A stretch of 64,000 nucleotides of DNA from Coffea arabica (Eukaryota > Streptophyta > Magnoliopsida > Gentianales > Rubiaceae): positions 14,154,001 through 14,218,000 of the forward strand of contig NC_092312.1 in NCBI RefSeq assembly GCF_036785885.1, read 5' to 3'. Below, one piece after another: positions 37,146 to 49,384 of the stretch (position 1 is the stretch's first letter; every line of letters starts with the position of its first letter). The translations under genes were made by a program, and so were the position numbers. The notes beneath the pieces are model-generated. The model did not search any database. It saw nothing but the letters and a program-made list of their open reading frames with translations, and was not told where the DNA came from.

Positions 37146-39848
37146 CTAAAAAATCGAAAACGGAAACAAAGGCAAGTTGAGGAAAGGCTAAATTCATCAG
37201 GGGCTAGAAGAATGGGAATATATCGAAAGAATGCAAAAGAAAGCATAGCCCAAATGGGCAACAGGATTCAAGAGCTGATAATGCAACAGAAAGCACGCAA
37301 ATGGAGTAGAATAAAAAAAGAGAGATGTGAACCAGTAGCTAAGTGCAATTTTCAAAGAAATTTCTCCTAAGAGTGCTGTCTGGAACCGCCGGAAAAATTA
37401 GGAAAAACTGCCGCGTTATTAATCCTTTAGCATGAAAGAAATTAGCTATTTGATGAAGAAGCGGGCTGAGATGTCACATGTCTAAGCAGTCTGATTACCT
37501 TTCTGTATTTTTTTTTCTTTTTTTGGGCTTCTCTTTCCCGACATCGTATTGGCACTAATAATTGTGTTTCAATTGTTTAAACTGCGCTGATGATGAACAA
37601 ATTGAGTCTGTTTAACTTTGACCTTGTTTGATTTATTGCAGAGATTCACCTCAAATTAATTTCCTCATTTGTGACTATATAACTAATGAGACTTGACTAA
37701 TTTCTTAATTTATTAGCATTACTCCTAAAGAAAGAAAGTGGACTGAAGGACCTTAAATTATTCTTTCCATCAATATTCTCCAGCCTGTATGTACGCAAGA
37801 AATTGGCTAACTTTTATAGGTTAAGGGAAAGCAAATATTTTTTTGACTATGAACATTCTCAAGTCTTCCACAGCTGGACTTTGAGATTTATCATCGTTTT
37901 TGCACTGAACTCAAATGGTTGTTACATTATGTAATCTAGTTGCAGGTGTGCATGGCAGTCTCTGTAAAAGAAAATTTTCCTATAAAGGCAAAATCAAAAT
38001 ATGCACAATGACAAGTTAAAAAGTTTATCAAGTTGCAGCCTAGTCTAGTTGTGGACCAAACATTTACCACTTGGGGCAAAAAATGTCCAGATTCAATATC
38101 GTATGAACCGTAGCATTACATATTATTATCATTTTTTGTCTAAATAACTACCATTACCAAATCCTCTAATATGTGGTCAAAATTGAAACATTAAAAATTT
38201 TAGTTAATTAGTGAAGACGCTAATCAAGTGATTGTGAGGTCTAAGGTTTGATTGTCAAAGCCTTAACTTCTTTCCTTTCCTTTTTGCCTTTTATAAATTG
38301 GAGTCTCCCTTGAAAATGAAAATCAAAATCGACACTGTCAGCTACCATTTGTACCACTAAATCATGGCTATGTATATTAACAAATTGAACTCTATTACCT
38401 GTAATTTAATAGAAGAAAAAGATTATGCACGGGTGACTATAAATTATAATCGGTATTGGAACTTCTTATGAAAAAGATGAAAAGATAAGCATGATTGCTC
38501 TTGATAGTTGGAGTTTGACGTAGTTATACATTTGAGGAGTTTCCTAGTCAAAACTGGCTAACAAAATTTTGTTCATAGGAGAATTGCGAGAATATAATGA
38601 TTTTGTTATATTTCCAATGGAAAACACCTGGACTCATTGATTACAAAGGGTTAAGCTTTTATTCAGATTATAAAATCATTTATAAGGTAAAGAGGCTCAT
38701 TTATATTTCCATTATTCTTTTAAATTGTCTTCAAATAAATTATAGTGGCTCATTACCTCATAAAATCTCACTTAAATGACAAAAAACTTACTTTTTGCTA
38801 CCTCATCTCTATTAGACCTGCGACCCATAAATTCATTTAGAAAATTACCTGGACAAATCGTTGCGACTTGTAAACACATTAACAAAATACATGGACATCC
38901 ATGTAAATTACCAATGGTTTGCATCCTTTATAACTTCTTTGACATAAAAATGTGAATGTGGTCTTTTAATTTCCAACTATTCAAATCTTAACTATGAATT
39001 TAGCAGCAAACTCATCAAAGACACATCTACATAGCCTCTGGAACATACATTTCCAGAAATTAAGGGGAAATTTGGCCAATGTAATACTCCATCATTTTCC
39101 ACAAGATTAATGAAAGGCAAACAGACCAAACTTAAAAAAAATCCAAACTTTCTTCTTGCCAACATTAGGAGGCGATTTGGCAAACAAATAAAAGAAAAAA
39201 ACTGCAATTCTTGTATAGTGATTGGTCTGATAGAATCTACAAAAAAGAATTGAATTACAGTTTGCAACCCATTTTTACTTCACTGTTGGGGAACTTACCT
39301 CATCAATTATGGAAGAATTCTCTGGAGGATTGGAAATTTACAGTATAATTGCCCAGAAAAGACAAAACTTTATAGCAAACACAACTGCAATAACATTAAT
39401 CAATACCCAAGCCGTGGCAATTGCCAATACTGTCAAAAAACCAAGAATTGTAAAAACAAACAAGCGATGCTAGATCGCTGAAAACTCTTCAAAACAACCC
39501 AGGCATAAATTTTGTTGTATCACCAGTAGTTTCAAGCTTTGTCAGTGATGGCTTTGTGCAAATATGATCCACACCACCATATGGTGCAGCCAGAAGATCA
39601 GGCACTATTGGTAGGAGAAGAGATACCAACACTAATTTTTTTAGGACTATTTGATGCTTCTTTTGAAACAAAGGTTTGTTTTTGTATACATTTTTTAAAG
39701 AAGTTAAAAAAAAAACTGTGGTATGGAATTGTCTGAAATACTTCATAAGATTTGATTTGAGGATTAAGAAGTTGGTAACTAACAAAAGGCAAAAACACAA
39801 GCAACTTGCAGGGCCCAAAATAGCGGACGTGAACAAGAAAGGCAGATA
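37146..39848. other. Intergenic, one possible gene remnant
   Basis: AT-rich. On the minus strand, 39489-39600 reads L-L-A-A-P-Y-G-G-V-D-H-I-C-T-K-P-S, ending L-F and a stop, and about 39300-39345 has S-N-P-P-E-N-S-S-I-I-D-E before a GTAAGT donor. Both look coding-like, but I recognise neither. Nothing else was seen. Confidence 0.35.
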
Positions 39849-39849
39849 G

Positions 39850-40800
39850 AGAAAGATTTTTTTTTAGGAATCTTTTTTAGGCAAAAGACATAGAGCTTTA
39901 TTTGCAGGAGATACCGGTTTCAACACATCCAGGCAGACATGACAAGGACCCTTTTTTTTTAGATAAGAAAAAAACAAGGAACAAACAGCATATGAGAACA
40001 AAGGAGACAAAGACATAGAAAAGGCCTTTGCTAGCCGTCTTGAGCCAGCAAGCACAGAGAACCCAACACAGCGCAAGAATACAAGAGAAAGACAAGGTTC
40101 CCGAACACAGCGCAAAGCACAGCACAAATGAACAGTGCACTAAGAACTATAATGGACCTCACCGGACAAAGCACAGCACAAATGAATTCCAGGCAAAGAA
40201 AAAAAGGGTACAGAAGAAGCTCGTAGCAAAGACGCAATTCCATTGGACAGGAAGGAGAAGAAGGCTTACAGCGAAAGAGGAGGAAGAGAACTCAGGCGAA
40301 CGGCACAAGATCCTAAACCAGCAACCAACAACGGAGACGGCACCTCTTTGTCAGTAAGAAGAAAATCGTGGATGAGAAAAAAAAAAAAAAAAAGGCTGCA
40401 CGTCACCAGACAAGGGACGAAAAAAAATACGAACTCCAGAGGGGGGAGGAAAACAGGAAGCTTACAGAGAAGATCGGAGTTCACCGGAAAGGAAGAAGGA
40501 GAAAGCTCGCGACGAAGGAAGAGGAAAAGCGAACGGACGGCACAAGATCCAGACTGAGAGAGCACGCCGATTAGTGACAGAGCAACATTGGTGTGGACAA
40601 AAAGAGAAGAGAAAGAGAAAAGACGAAAAAAAATGACAGAAGAAAGAGAGAGAGCAGCTGCAGCGGGAAAAGAGAATGCAGCAGAAGCACATGGGATACT
40701 GACAGCCAGGCCAGGTGGAAAGCTAGCGCGCAAGGCGCGAAGGACTGAATGGTTCTAATCCACATGCCGGGCACGTGAGAGGACGACGAAAGTTTTGGCT
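39850..40800 (-). other. Non-coding transcript-like insert with poly(A) signal
   Basis: Read on the minus strand this segment begins GC-richer and strongly pyrimidine-rich (like a plant 5' leader), has internal repeats, and ends AATAAAGCTCTATGTC, then A-rich runs (AATAAA is plus 39897-39902 complemented; the terminal A run is 39857-39865). Internal repeats: plus CAAAGCACAGCACAAATGAA at about 40112 and 40168; ACGGCACAAGATCC at about 40301 and 40537. The many frames over it on both strands (up to 155 codons) are low-complexity and contradictory. It may be a retro-inserted non-coding RNA or the remnant of a non-LTR element. Base composition differs sharply from the surrounding AT-rich DNA. Confidence 0.45.
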
Positions 40801-41488
40801 GAATTCTGTTGGGACGTTTTCTACTTATGTTGATAAATAGACACTCATGGATTAGAGAGGAATTAGCACTTAATTTTGTCTCTTTTTTTTTTTGGATTAG
40901 AAGTAATTAGCCCATAACACTTTCAGGCGTTCCCCAAACTGTTTGGCGGCGGTAAATGAAAGTTGCAAAAAGTTGTGTTAAATGAATCAGTCCTCTCACA
41001 GCTTAGGAGCACATCTTCTTTAAAGGAATGGTAAAGGTGGAAAGTAGAAAATGCATTTGTCAGGTCAAATTCCATCAACTGTTATGAATCCAGGAATGAA
41101 GTAGATTTTCCTTCATTATGAACAATAGTGATTATAACACATTTTGTGTGTCTACAGTTAACAAAAATCAAATCAATTGTAATACTTGTTTTTATAGAAA
41201 TTGGTTCTAAACTCCTAAAAGTAATTTGCAAATAGTTTGATGAGAATAGAAATGCATAGATGAGCTCTAAATTGGTTGCCCATTTTTATGGTACAACCCT
41301 TTTTTTATAAATAAAAAAAAATTTTAGCACAGAACGAGTGAAATTTAAGAAACGAGAAATGGAAGGGAGAGGTAAACTTAGGGCTTCTAAGTCATTGTTT
41401 CTAAATTTTAGCTTCTAATCAAGGCCTCCTTGACCATATAGGCAATGTACAATTGAAAATTTGCTAACTAATTTTTTTTGTTGGTGGT

Positions 41489-41511
41489 GGGGGGGGGGGG
41501 GGGGGGGGGGG
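41489..41511. repeat. Homopolymer G run
   Basis: 23 consecutive G following TTGGTGGT. It gives the false polyproline frame on the minus strand (41415-41630). Confidence 0.9.
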
Positions 41512-42204
41512 AAGACCACAAATGGTAGGGCGCTTTCCTTTAATGTACTTAATTTAAGTTGCATGATGCACCATATCTGTATTTCATCATTTAACTTTTG
41601 CAAGAACTCCATCAAAACACACAAAACCATTTTTTCATCTCTTTACTGACAAGAATTTAATCTTAACTCAGCTTTATTTTATACATGATAATCATTTTAG
41701 GCCCTTACCGTGAACCCATATGGAAAAAGTGACCAGGAGTGTAAACTGCACTCGTTACTTAGAGGCCAAATTATGCCATCATCCAATTGGGATAGTGTTT
41801 TTGATTGATCAGTCGCCCTCACTTGATATCCCCATCACAAATTTCCAAGTTGCATGCAGTAGGCAGCACATGGGCTAGTTTGCCGCAATAACATCGAAAT
41901 GGTTTGTTGTTTTTGGACATTGTTATGCGAAAATCTTTGCTCCACCTTTTTTAATGAATTAATTAATTAAGTTTGTAAAATAAATATTTATGATTTTCGA
42001 AATGCCTCTTTCCCGAAACCACCACTTAGAGGTGAAGATTAAATTTTAGAAAATCATGTTAAGGTGATAATCCGGCTTATTTAACTAGACAAGAACTTGA
42101 GAGTGACCAAATCAGTAATTTAGAGTCCGAGGCTATACACAACGAGCAGCTATATAGAACAATAATGTTCATAAATTCAAAATCAAATCAATTGTTCCAC
42201 CAAA

Positions 42205-42417
42205 TTAATTAGCTACACTGCATCTATCAACACTCAAAAAAGACACAAAAACAAGTCCACCCCTTGAAAGATATGCATATAAAGTTGCAGCAACTACGTC
42301 CAATGCAGATGAAATGTTGCCATCAGAATCAAGTGACAAATATACATGAAGGGCTTTAACTAGGCACGAGTGATGGGTACTTTCTGTCGTGAGGGCAGCA
42401 ATATATGCTGCAGACAT
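42205..42417 (-). CDS. Orphan frame, possible gene fragment
   Basis: ATG-led frame M-S-A-A-Y-I-A-A-L-T-T-E-S-T-H-H, then A-L-H-V-Y-L-S-L-D-S-D-G-N-I-S-S-A-L-D-V-V-A-A-T-L-Y-A-Y-L ending in TAA. Composition is more protein-like than surrounding frames, but no family is recognised and no promoter or splice support was found. Confidence 0.2.
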   Translation of the reverse strand: MSAAYIAALTTESTHHSCLVKALHVYLSLDSDGNISSALDVVAATLYAYLSRGGLVFVSFLSVDRCSVAN

Positions 42418-44319
42418 GGTGAATGATTTCTGGGACAAGTGTACCAATTTTTCCTAGCAACTTCCACTTTGAAAGACTCATTCATGCCGACAATTTTAGA
42501 ACCCTTTTACGTTTGACATGTATTTGTGAGCTCATGCAGGAAAGTTTTGTCCATCAAGCAACAAGCATCATAAGTCAATAATGTCGACCACTCCACTCCT
42601 TTTTTTGGTTTGTGTAAGTTCATCATCAAAGAGCAAGAGACTTGTAGGGATCATGAGATTATTGAGCCCACGTTTTCCTCACTCTATCAATTGCCAAAAA
42701 TCATGACATAATAATAGCAAATTTCATTCAGGATTAGCTTCTTCAGCAGTGATTTGCAAAAATAATTGCATATGCAAACCTGTACCAAAAATTTATTTGA
42801 ATTTAATTAGTTATTAGTCAAAATGATTGACCCACGGGAGAAAGCCACTTCAAGAATCTGAAAATGCAAGGGTCTTGGGAATATGAGAGACAAAAATATT
42901 ATTATATACCCATATGATATGAACTTTCATTGAAGATCAACATGGCCAGTGTCATTATTGTCTTTGGTTATCTTTTTGAAATCAGAGGCATATTATTCTC
43001 CTATAATAAGGTTTTATTTGAGAGTTGGTGTTGACTTTTGCTAATAAAAGACAGAATTCGCAGCAATTGAAAGCGGCGGTTTATGTTAGGCATAACATGC
43101 ATTGTCTAAAGGTGTTGCAACTACGATATTTTTTTAATGATGAATCAGTTGATTGATTTCTAGTATCTAATTCACAATTCAACATAATTTCCTAATTGAT
43201 AACAGAACTAGGGACTAAAAGAAAGTTTGCACAAAAGAATTGGATTTGATTTTTATGTTCAATTCGGTATGCAATTACAATGAAAGTTTTATATTCTCGT
43301 CATTTTGAGCATTAGGCGTACTAATAGGATATGTAAACAAGTTTATCCAGAGCTTGCGGAGCTGTCGTCTAATGCTTGTTGAATTCATCTAAACTAGTAT
43401 TTTAAAAGGCTAACGCAGGTTTAAGAATTGGAAGATGCATTGACTTTACCGACTAATTAACGAAGATTTGTACACTGATGGTGCTTACACAATAATTGAG
43501 TTTTCCAGATTAGAATGGTATAATTAACTTGACCTTCTAATGACTAAAAGTACTTCAACAAAAAAGATTAGGTGGTTAATTTTATCTCAATTATGCAGAT
43601 TCAGCCTAGAGTCAACGAATATAAAATTCTTTGTTGTTTTGTCAAATACTTGTTTAATTAACTTGAATAGATAATTAGATGAGCTCTTCAGAATCATCTT
43701 GATGCATGCATGAGGCCTTAAAAAAGCCATTTCATGATGACCCTCGGACGTGCTTTATTGATTCGATGATTGTTTCATTATTGATGTAATACTCCATGCT
43801 TATTGTTATTAAACATGCAGCAGAGAGTAATGTTTTTTAGGGTACGTATATTAGTTTTCATTAGGGAACCTAAATGGTTCACAAATGACAAAGATCAACT
43901 TTTTGATCTTTTCATATTTTATTGTGCTCTATATTTTTTACGGTACCTTTTGGACTTTCAAATTGTTTGATCAGTTGAGAATTGATGCTGATATATTGGC
44001 TTCTTCACTAATTGGGTGATTACACATCAAGATCAAGTTATTTTTTTTATGCTAATAAAGAACCCCACAATTGAGTTACATCAGTGATTATAAGTTAAAG
44101 AAAGGGAGTCGAGATGTTGGGATAAGAGTTAATCGATGATTTGATCCAAGTGTTTAGAAACTGAGTCATCCGATCACTTATGCATCATCCGTTACTTACA
44201 AAAACATCGCATGTCTGTCCTTGCAGGCTTCTTGATTCTCTGCACCCAAAGAGATAAAAAATGGAGCAAAGAATCAATGGCCATGAATAATAATACTAAT
44301 TTGCCAACTGATTTTTTAA

Positions 44320-44460
44320 AAATTCTTTTAAATGGAAAAAAGTATATTAAATAAGGATATTTTTAAAGAAATTAAAATTTTATTATATTTTTTAATTGAA
44401 AAATATATTATAAATTTGAGACGAATGAAAAAAAAAACTATCAAAATGAGACGGAGAGAA
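44320..44460. mobile_element. Truncated Stowaway MITE (right part)
   Basis: Ends TTTGAGACGAATGAAAAAAAAAACTATCAAAATGAGACGGAGAGA, parallel to the right end of 3228-3556 (TTTGGGACAGACGAAAAAGG...CTATCAAAGTGGGACGGAGGGAG). Inner ATTAAATAAGGATATTT also matches. The left end is lost. Confidence 0.6.
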
Positions 44461-45633
44461 TATAACACTGCCAGAAGATAAGATATCAAAAAGGACTTCT
44501 TAGTTCCCAAGAAACTCGTTGAATACTAATATTTGGGTGCTAAGTATTATTCGTGCATGTATTTACTCAACCATACGGTCTCACATCAACAGTAACATTC
44601 ACTTCATTGTACCAAGTACAAGGGCTAATTTGAAAAGAACAGTCCTGAAATATTATACCGTGATTATTTGCGAAATCGAATCCTAGTGTTAAGAGAAACC
44701 CGAAAATTTTATCTAAGGATTCCAATTGTACCTATATATACATTGTTTGATTTAGACAGACTAACTTAATTGCTTATGTTGTTGTATTGGCGAAATTATA
44801 AATTATTTCCAATTTGGAATTCAATAATTGCGACAAGTGAGGAGTGTTAAGTGCAGTTAATTATATTATGGCCATATAAGCCTACCATGCTTTGTCCTTG
44901 TTTACATGACAAGCATATCCTCCAAACTAATCAAAATCAATTTGAAAGGAACATTTAAGACATGCAGGACTTGAGGGGACATAAAATTAGGCGGGGCAAG
45001 AGAGTTAGATATCCGTCCAACTTTCGTTCCTTTTTTTCTGTTTTTTTTTTTTTTTTTAAGTATTCTTGGACGTCAAATCAAATTATATATTGCTATCGGG
45101 AATTTCATTTTAGCCCTTGCATTATAAAAAATGTACACTTTTGGTCCTGTCTATTTCTGCACCCTCTATAAGTGTAATTCTCTGCTCTATCCAATGTGTG
45201 CCCATTTGATTTTATTTTGAATCTAAATGGTTAAAGTTAAGAGCCCATCCTTGAGAGTTCAAGGGCCAAAGCACCTAAACGTGAAAGTCGTCGGAAAGCT
45301 ATCTAAATAAGCCACGCCAAAATATATCAACTACAATAACAATGCTATATGATACGAATTTACATTTCCAATCTCACTACCTCAGGGTTGTTGTAGCATG
45401 CATGCATACATACAAACATATACACACACACATATACACACAGAGAGCGGGTGTAGATACACGTCATATACTTTAATTTCAAATTTGAAATTCACTTTTG
45501 CGTAGTTATCGTACATGTATATTTGTTAATCGTTAATATAAAAAATCGACTACACTGATAGTAAATAAAAATTTACGATAAATCCGGTGCAATTAGAAAA
45601 GTACAAATCAGAACGCATGCATAAGGACAAAGA

Positions 45634-45855
45634 TTATTGTTCCTTCCCCATCCTTAAATGCTGCATAACGTTGAATATCTCCTGCGAGGAGGCCAGTGTT
45701 TGTTCCTTTGTATTATGGCCAGTGCCAAAAACACTGAGCCGGTAACGCCACCATTTTAAGGTGTGCATGCTAACACCCAGCAATAAGGAAAGGGCTTTGG
45801 GATTAAATTCACCATCAAGATTAGTTTTTTCTATAATGATGGACGACAGGGACAA
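45634..45855 (-). CDS. Orphan frame, possible gene fragment
   Basis: A protein-like minus frame: E-K-T-N-L-D-G-E-F-N-P-K-A-L-S-L-L-L-G-V-S, then H-T-L-K-W-W-R-Y-R-L-S-V-F-G-T-G-H-N-T-K-E-Q, ending H-L-R-M-G-K-E-Q and TAA. There is no ATG at the 5' end of the frame (internal M only). Not recognised; it could be the last exon of a decayed gene. Confidence 0.2.
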   Translation of the reverse strand: MSLSSIIIEKTNLDGEFNPKALSLLLGVSMHTLKWWRYRLSVFGTGHNTKEQTLASSQEIFNVMQHLRMGKEQ

Positions 45856-47320
45856 AAACGTTTGTTTCTGATGTCTTGTTTGATGTATAAATTTAACGAA
45901 GGCTAATCAGAAAAATCCAAGAGATTTAGGTCTTAGAATACCACTGTTTTAGCCCATTGCACGGTCGGTTGTCATTTGATCAGTCTAAAAAAATTTCATT
46001 TGTTTTATGGGATTTATCCAGATTAAACTAAAGGGTGAATAAGACTGATTGCTTTTTATATCAGTTATGCATCATGGTCTTGCAAATCTCAGTTAAATGA
46101 CGGAGGATTAATTCGTGTTGCAATGTCCACTACTGCTTGTTCTTGTTCTCTAGACCGGCTATGTCAAAATATAGCCTTACATTCTCAGACAGATACACGT
46201 GTGAGGATGAAAGGTGCTGTAATTATTTATTTGAGCATGCACTAGAAATGATTCTTCAAATTTATCTTATTTTTTGAATTCTTATTATCTGACGCTCAAT
46301 TGAATCTCCCGGGATCTGATACAAAGATGCTTAATTGAATTTGATATTCGAAGCGGATGTGTGTGTGTGTATATATATATATGTATATATAGACAAGGTT
46401 AATCGACATTCTACTTCAGAGCCAGAAGAAAAAGATGAAGGAAAACTAACAAATTTGAGTTGTGAAAAGAAAAAAAATGAGGAAGAAGAAAAGTACTATA
46501 GCATTTTTTTTAAGCAAGAGTGTATTTGAGTTAACAAGGTAGTTGAAGAACAAATTTGGGAAAAATTCACCAAAAAAGAAAATCTTTAAAATACCCAATC
46601 TAATTTTAGGGTACTAGCTAGCTATAAGAGAAGACTACTTTATTTTTTTTTTCACGTTTATTCCTTAAATTGTGGGGATAATTAGTAATTAACACTGTTG
46701 TGAGTTGATAGACAATTGGCATGCTAATGGTAATGGGCTTCAATGAATAGTAATATTAAAGGGGTTTTCTCTCTTATTGCAGTAGTATGTAAAAATGGCC
46801 TTTTCCATTGACAAAAAAGAGAAAATTCTCGCGTCAAGTTCTCACCGACACGTGCGTTGTAGCTTAGCGTGCAAAATTCAGAAACGAACGGCCAAAATCA
46901 GGACTTTTTTGAACATCTAAAGTCAAAAATTGTGAGTAATTTTCCAAACCCCAAAACAAAATTGGCCGATCGTGTGTTTGTGGGAGCATGTTGTACTGCC
47001 CAAGAGATGGACAGCTAGAGTTGGACATAGCCACGTGAAGGTGAAATTCTGAATGTTTCTTGACCAATATTTTATCTACATCCCAACCTACCAATCTTAG
47101 GGACAAAGATGCAGAAGCTAGAATACAACAACTTCAATTGGGGTGAAAAGCAACGAAAATTCTCTCCTTCTTCATACATTTGGCACAGTGTGACTTGTTT
47201 GACATTATACTCTAGGCGTGGAAATGTAAGCACAAGGGCTGCAGAATAAACTAGGTGGCTAATTTTGCTGGCCAGTCAAAGAATAGTGGAAATATCAACT
47301 TGTATTATTGGACGGCGCCT

Positions 47321-47476
47321 GATTTGTAAATTATTTGAGATATTTTTATTATAATACTTTTTATGATGTGGTGTATATGAGATAAAAAGATAATTGAGAA
47401 GATAAAAAAAAGTGTATTGAAAATTGTAATGGTGATGTAAGCAAATATATTTGAGCAAATAATCTCCTGTTCAAAT
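47321..47476. mobile_element. TTGGATAG-family MITE copy
   Basis: Shares AATTATTTGAGATATTT, AATACTTTTTATGATGTGGTGTATATGAGATAAAAAG and TGATGTAAGCAAATA with the copies at 19471 and 56711. A fragment of the same family (GTTTGTTTGGATAGACTATTATTTGAAATATTATTTGAAA) lies at about 48202-48241. Confidence 0.6.
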
Positions 47477-48934
47477 CGTTTAGTAGTTGGTTTAGTTGTA
47501 AAGGGTTATGAGAACTCTCACAGAATTTTTTTTTTTGTTGGAATCTTTTTTACAATTTTCATTGCAATCAGTAAAATTACTTAATTTTTCTAATTTTTTT
47601 GAAGGAATATAAAGATCAAAAAGTTAGAAAAGATGAAGCTAGCGTCCCAAATTAGTAGTTCTCCACTATCTCAATTGTTAAATTGATTTATTGGTGTCTC
47701 ATGAGGGTCTTTGTTCTACATTAGTATCTGAGCTAGGACCATATGATTTAGGACCCTACATTATTTCCTATGAAGAACTTTTCTGGTGCAGCTTATGTGT
47801 GGCCTCCTATTGATCTCTTTCTCATTTTGGTTTCCCTTTTTGTTTTCTTTGCGGTCGGCCAATTTGTGCATCCTTGACATGACATGGCTTTCAAGTGGCT
47901 TGCAAATTGAATTTGACAATGCCATATCATAGACAGTAATGCCTCATAAAGGGCATATCTATGGCCTGTTCTTGTTTGTTCAAAGCAAACTGATTTGAAT
48001 TTATGGATAAAAACTTGTTCAATTCAAAAAGTGTTCTCATCATTTCCTTGATCTTGTGCATAACTTAAAAATAATAACAAAAAGTACACTCCCTTTTAAT
48101 TTATTGCCTCTCTTATTGTTAACTTCTCAATTAATATTTACATTTCCAAATATTAACACTTAGAAAACTTTGGTGTCCCTAACATCCCACTACCATTTCA
48201 GTTTGTTTGGATAGACTATTATTTGAAATATTATTTGAAAAAACCTGCTGTACAAACGCTAATAATCAAAAGTTTCCTTTTAGACTATCTTCATAACACC
48301 CCACTACCCATAACTATTAATTACCTCTATCCCTCCAATTTTAAGAGCACCATGAGACCCTTGAATTCCAAATTTGTCATCAACACATTCCAACTCAATA
48401 CACAATAATAGAATCCCTTAGAACTTATACTATTTGCATCTTGTAGATGCCCAACTGTGGCGCACTGCACAAAAGGTAGAAATTTTCAGTTCTCCATCAA
48501 ACTAGGAAAGTAGTGGAGCCCAAGCCAAGCGGCTAACAGGGCAGGCAGTCGCTGGTCTGAGGTCTCATCTATCTCATTCTTTTGACGATGCATGCATTTT
48601 CTTGTACAAATTTGCACGCATGAAATCAAGATTTCCTAACTAAATCCGGCCGGCGGCTTAGGTTTATTGTCATGAATATTTCCACCTAATTTACATCCAC
48701 GCGGCATTCATACACCTATTGCGAACAGTCCCACTATCACCAATCACTCCCTTTCACACATCCTTATTTTTCTTCAATTTTCAATTCCAAGACAAACTCT
48801 GTAATTGACTTAGCCCAACGAACTTGATCCCCAAGCCTCTCTCATCTCTTCCTTGCCGTCACGCGGTCCATTATTAAAATTTTTTCTCCCTTTATGCTCT
48901 AATAGTCTACTCTTTTGTTACATCCCTCTCTCTC

Positions 48935-48942
48935 TATATATA
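48935..48942 (+). promoter_or_regulatory. TATA box of the PIP-type peptide gene
   Basis: TATATATA within a CT-rich core promoter (CTCTCTCTCTATATATAGTG), 146 bases before the ATG. This fits a start near 48970 and a leader of about 115-120 bases. Confidence 0.7.
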
Positions 48943-49087
48943 GTGCTACACCACCCTTTGAAACTCTCTTCATAGCTCTCTCTCTCTCCAAAACCAAAGT
49001 TCACAAGATTTATTAATCTCTTCATTGTTCTTCCTTGCTATCTACAGTATTATTTCATCAAAACCACTTTCAAAAAGGACAGCATAA

Positions 49088-49384
49088 ATGGCCAGCTCAA
49101 GAATAATCATGTTCGTGCTTCTGGTGGCACTTTTGAATTTTGTGTCATGCTCGTGCGGCAGAAAGATGTTAGAAGTGCAGGAGCTTGACAAGAATATGGC
49201 TCCTCCACAGCATCCGTTAGATGCAAGGCTATATCTGACCTCCCTGCCCAAGGGGAAGGTGCCAGCTTCTACTCCAAGCAAAAAGGGTCATTCAGTGACC
49301 GTGGATGAGAAGTTAGTCGCCCGCCACCTTGCCGCCATCGATAGGATTCTCCGGTCAGTACCGAGCCCAGGAGTCGGCCACTAG
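49088..49384 (+). CDS. PIP-family secreted peptide precursor (98 residues)
   Basis: An intronless precursor in plant style: signal peptide M-A-S-S-R-I-I-M-F-V-L-L-V-A-L-L-N-F-V-S (cleavage likely near C-S-C-G), a variable charged middle, then two conserved blocks. Block 1, about residues 54-70, is L-P-K-G-K-V-P-A-S-T-P-S-K-K-G-H-S, like the L-P-K-G...P-S-x-P-S-K-R-H-N mark of IDA/IDL peptides and the SGPS motif of PIPs. Block 2 is the very C-terminus, S-V-P-S-P-G-V-G-H. The family (PAMP-induced peptides, PIP/PIPL, related to IDA and CEP) is processed outside the cell and signals through leucine-rich-repeat receptor kinases such as RLK7; two-motif members exist in it (known). The C-terminal P-G-V-G-H also resembles CEP peptides, the main alternative. 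TATA at 48935 and a CT-rich leader support the start. Defence or stress induction is inferred from the family only. Confidence 0.8.
   Translation: MASSRIIMFVLLVALLNFVSCSCGRKMLEVQELDKNMAPPQHPLDARLYLTSLPKGKVPASTPSKKGHSVTVDEKLVARHLAAIDRILRSVPSPGVGH

Larger units (their letters stand above)
40801..48900. other. Gene-poor 8-kb stretch
   Basis: AT-rich with simple repeats: G run at 41489-41511; (CA/TA)n at about 45405-45445; (TG)n(TA)n at 46360-46392. The right part of a Stowaway MITE is at 44320-44460 and a TTGGATAG-family MITE at 47321-47476. Three coding-like minus frames were noticed (42205-42447, 45634-45855, 46864-47106); none is recognised, and the first two are listed separately. Confidence 0.45.

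Noticed and set aside
40266..40733. 155-codon minus frame and overlapping plus frames
   Set aside because: Low-complexity S/F/L-rich versus K/R/E-rich mirror frames; no domain and no consistent start.
41415..41630. Proline-rich minus frame
   Set aside because: Created by the 23-base G run.
43688..43712. AGAATCATCTTGATGCATGCAT as a miR172-like sequence
   Set aside because: Several mismatches to the miR172 pattern and no complementary arm nearby.
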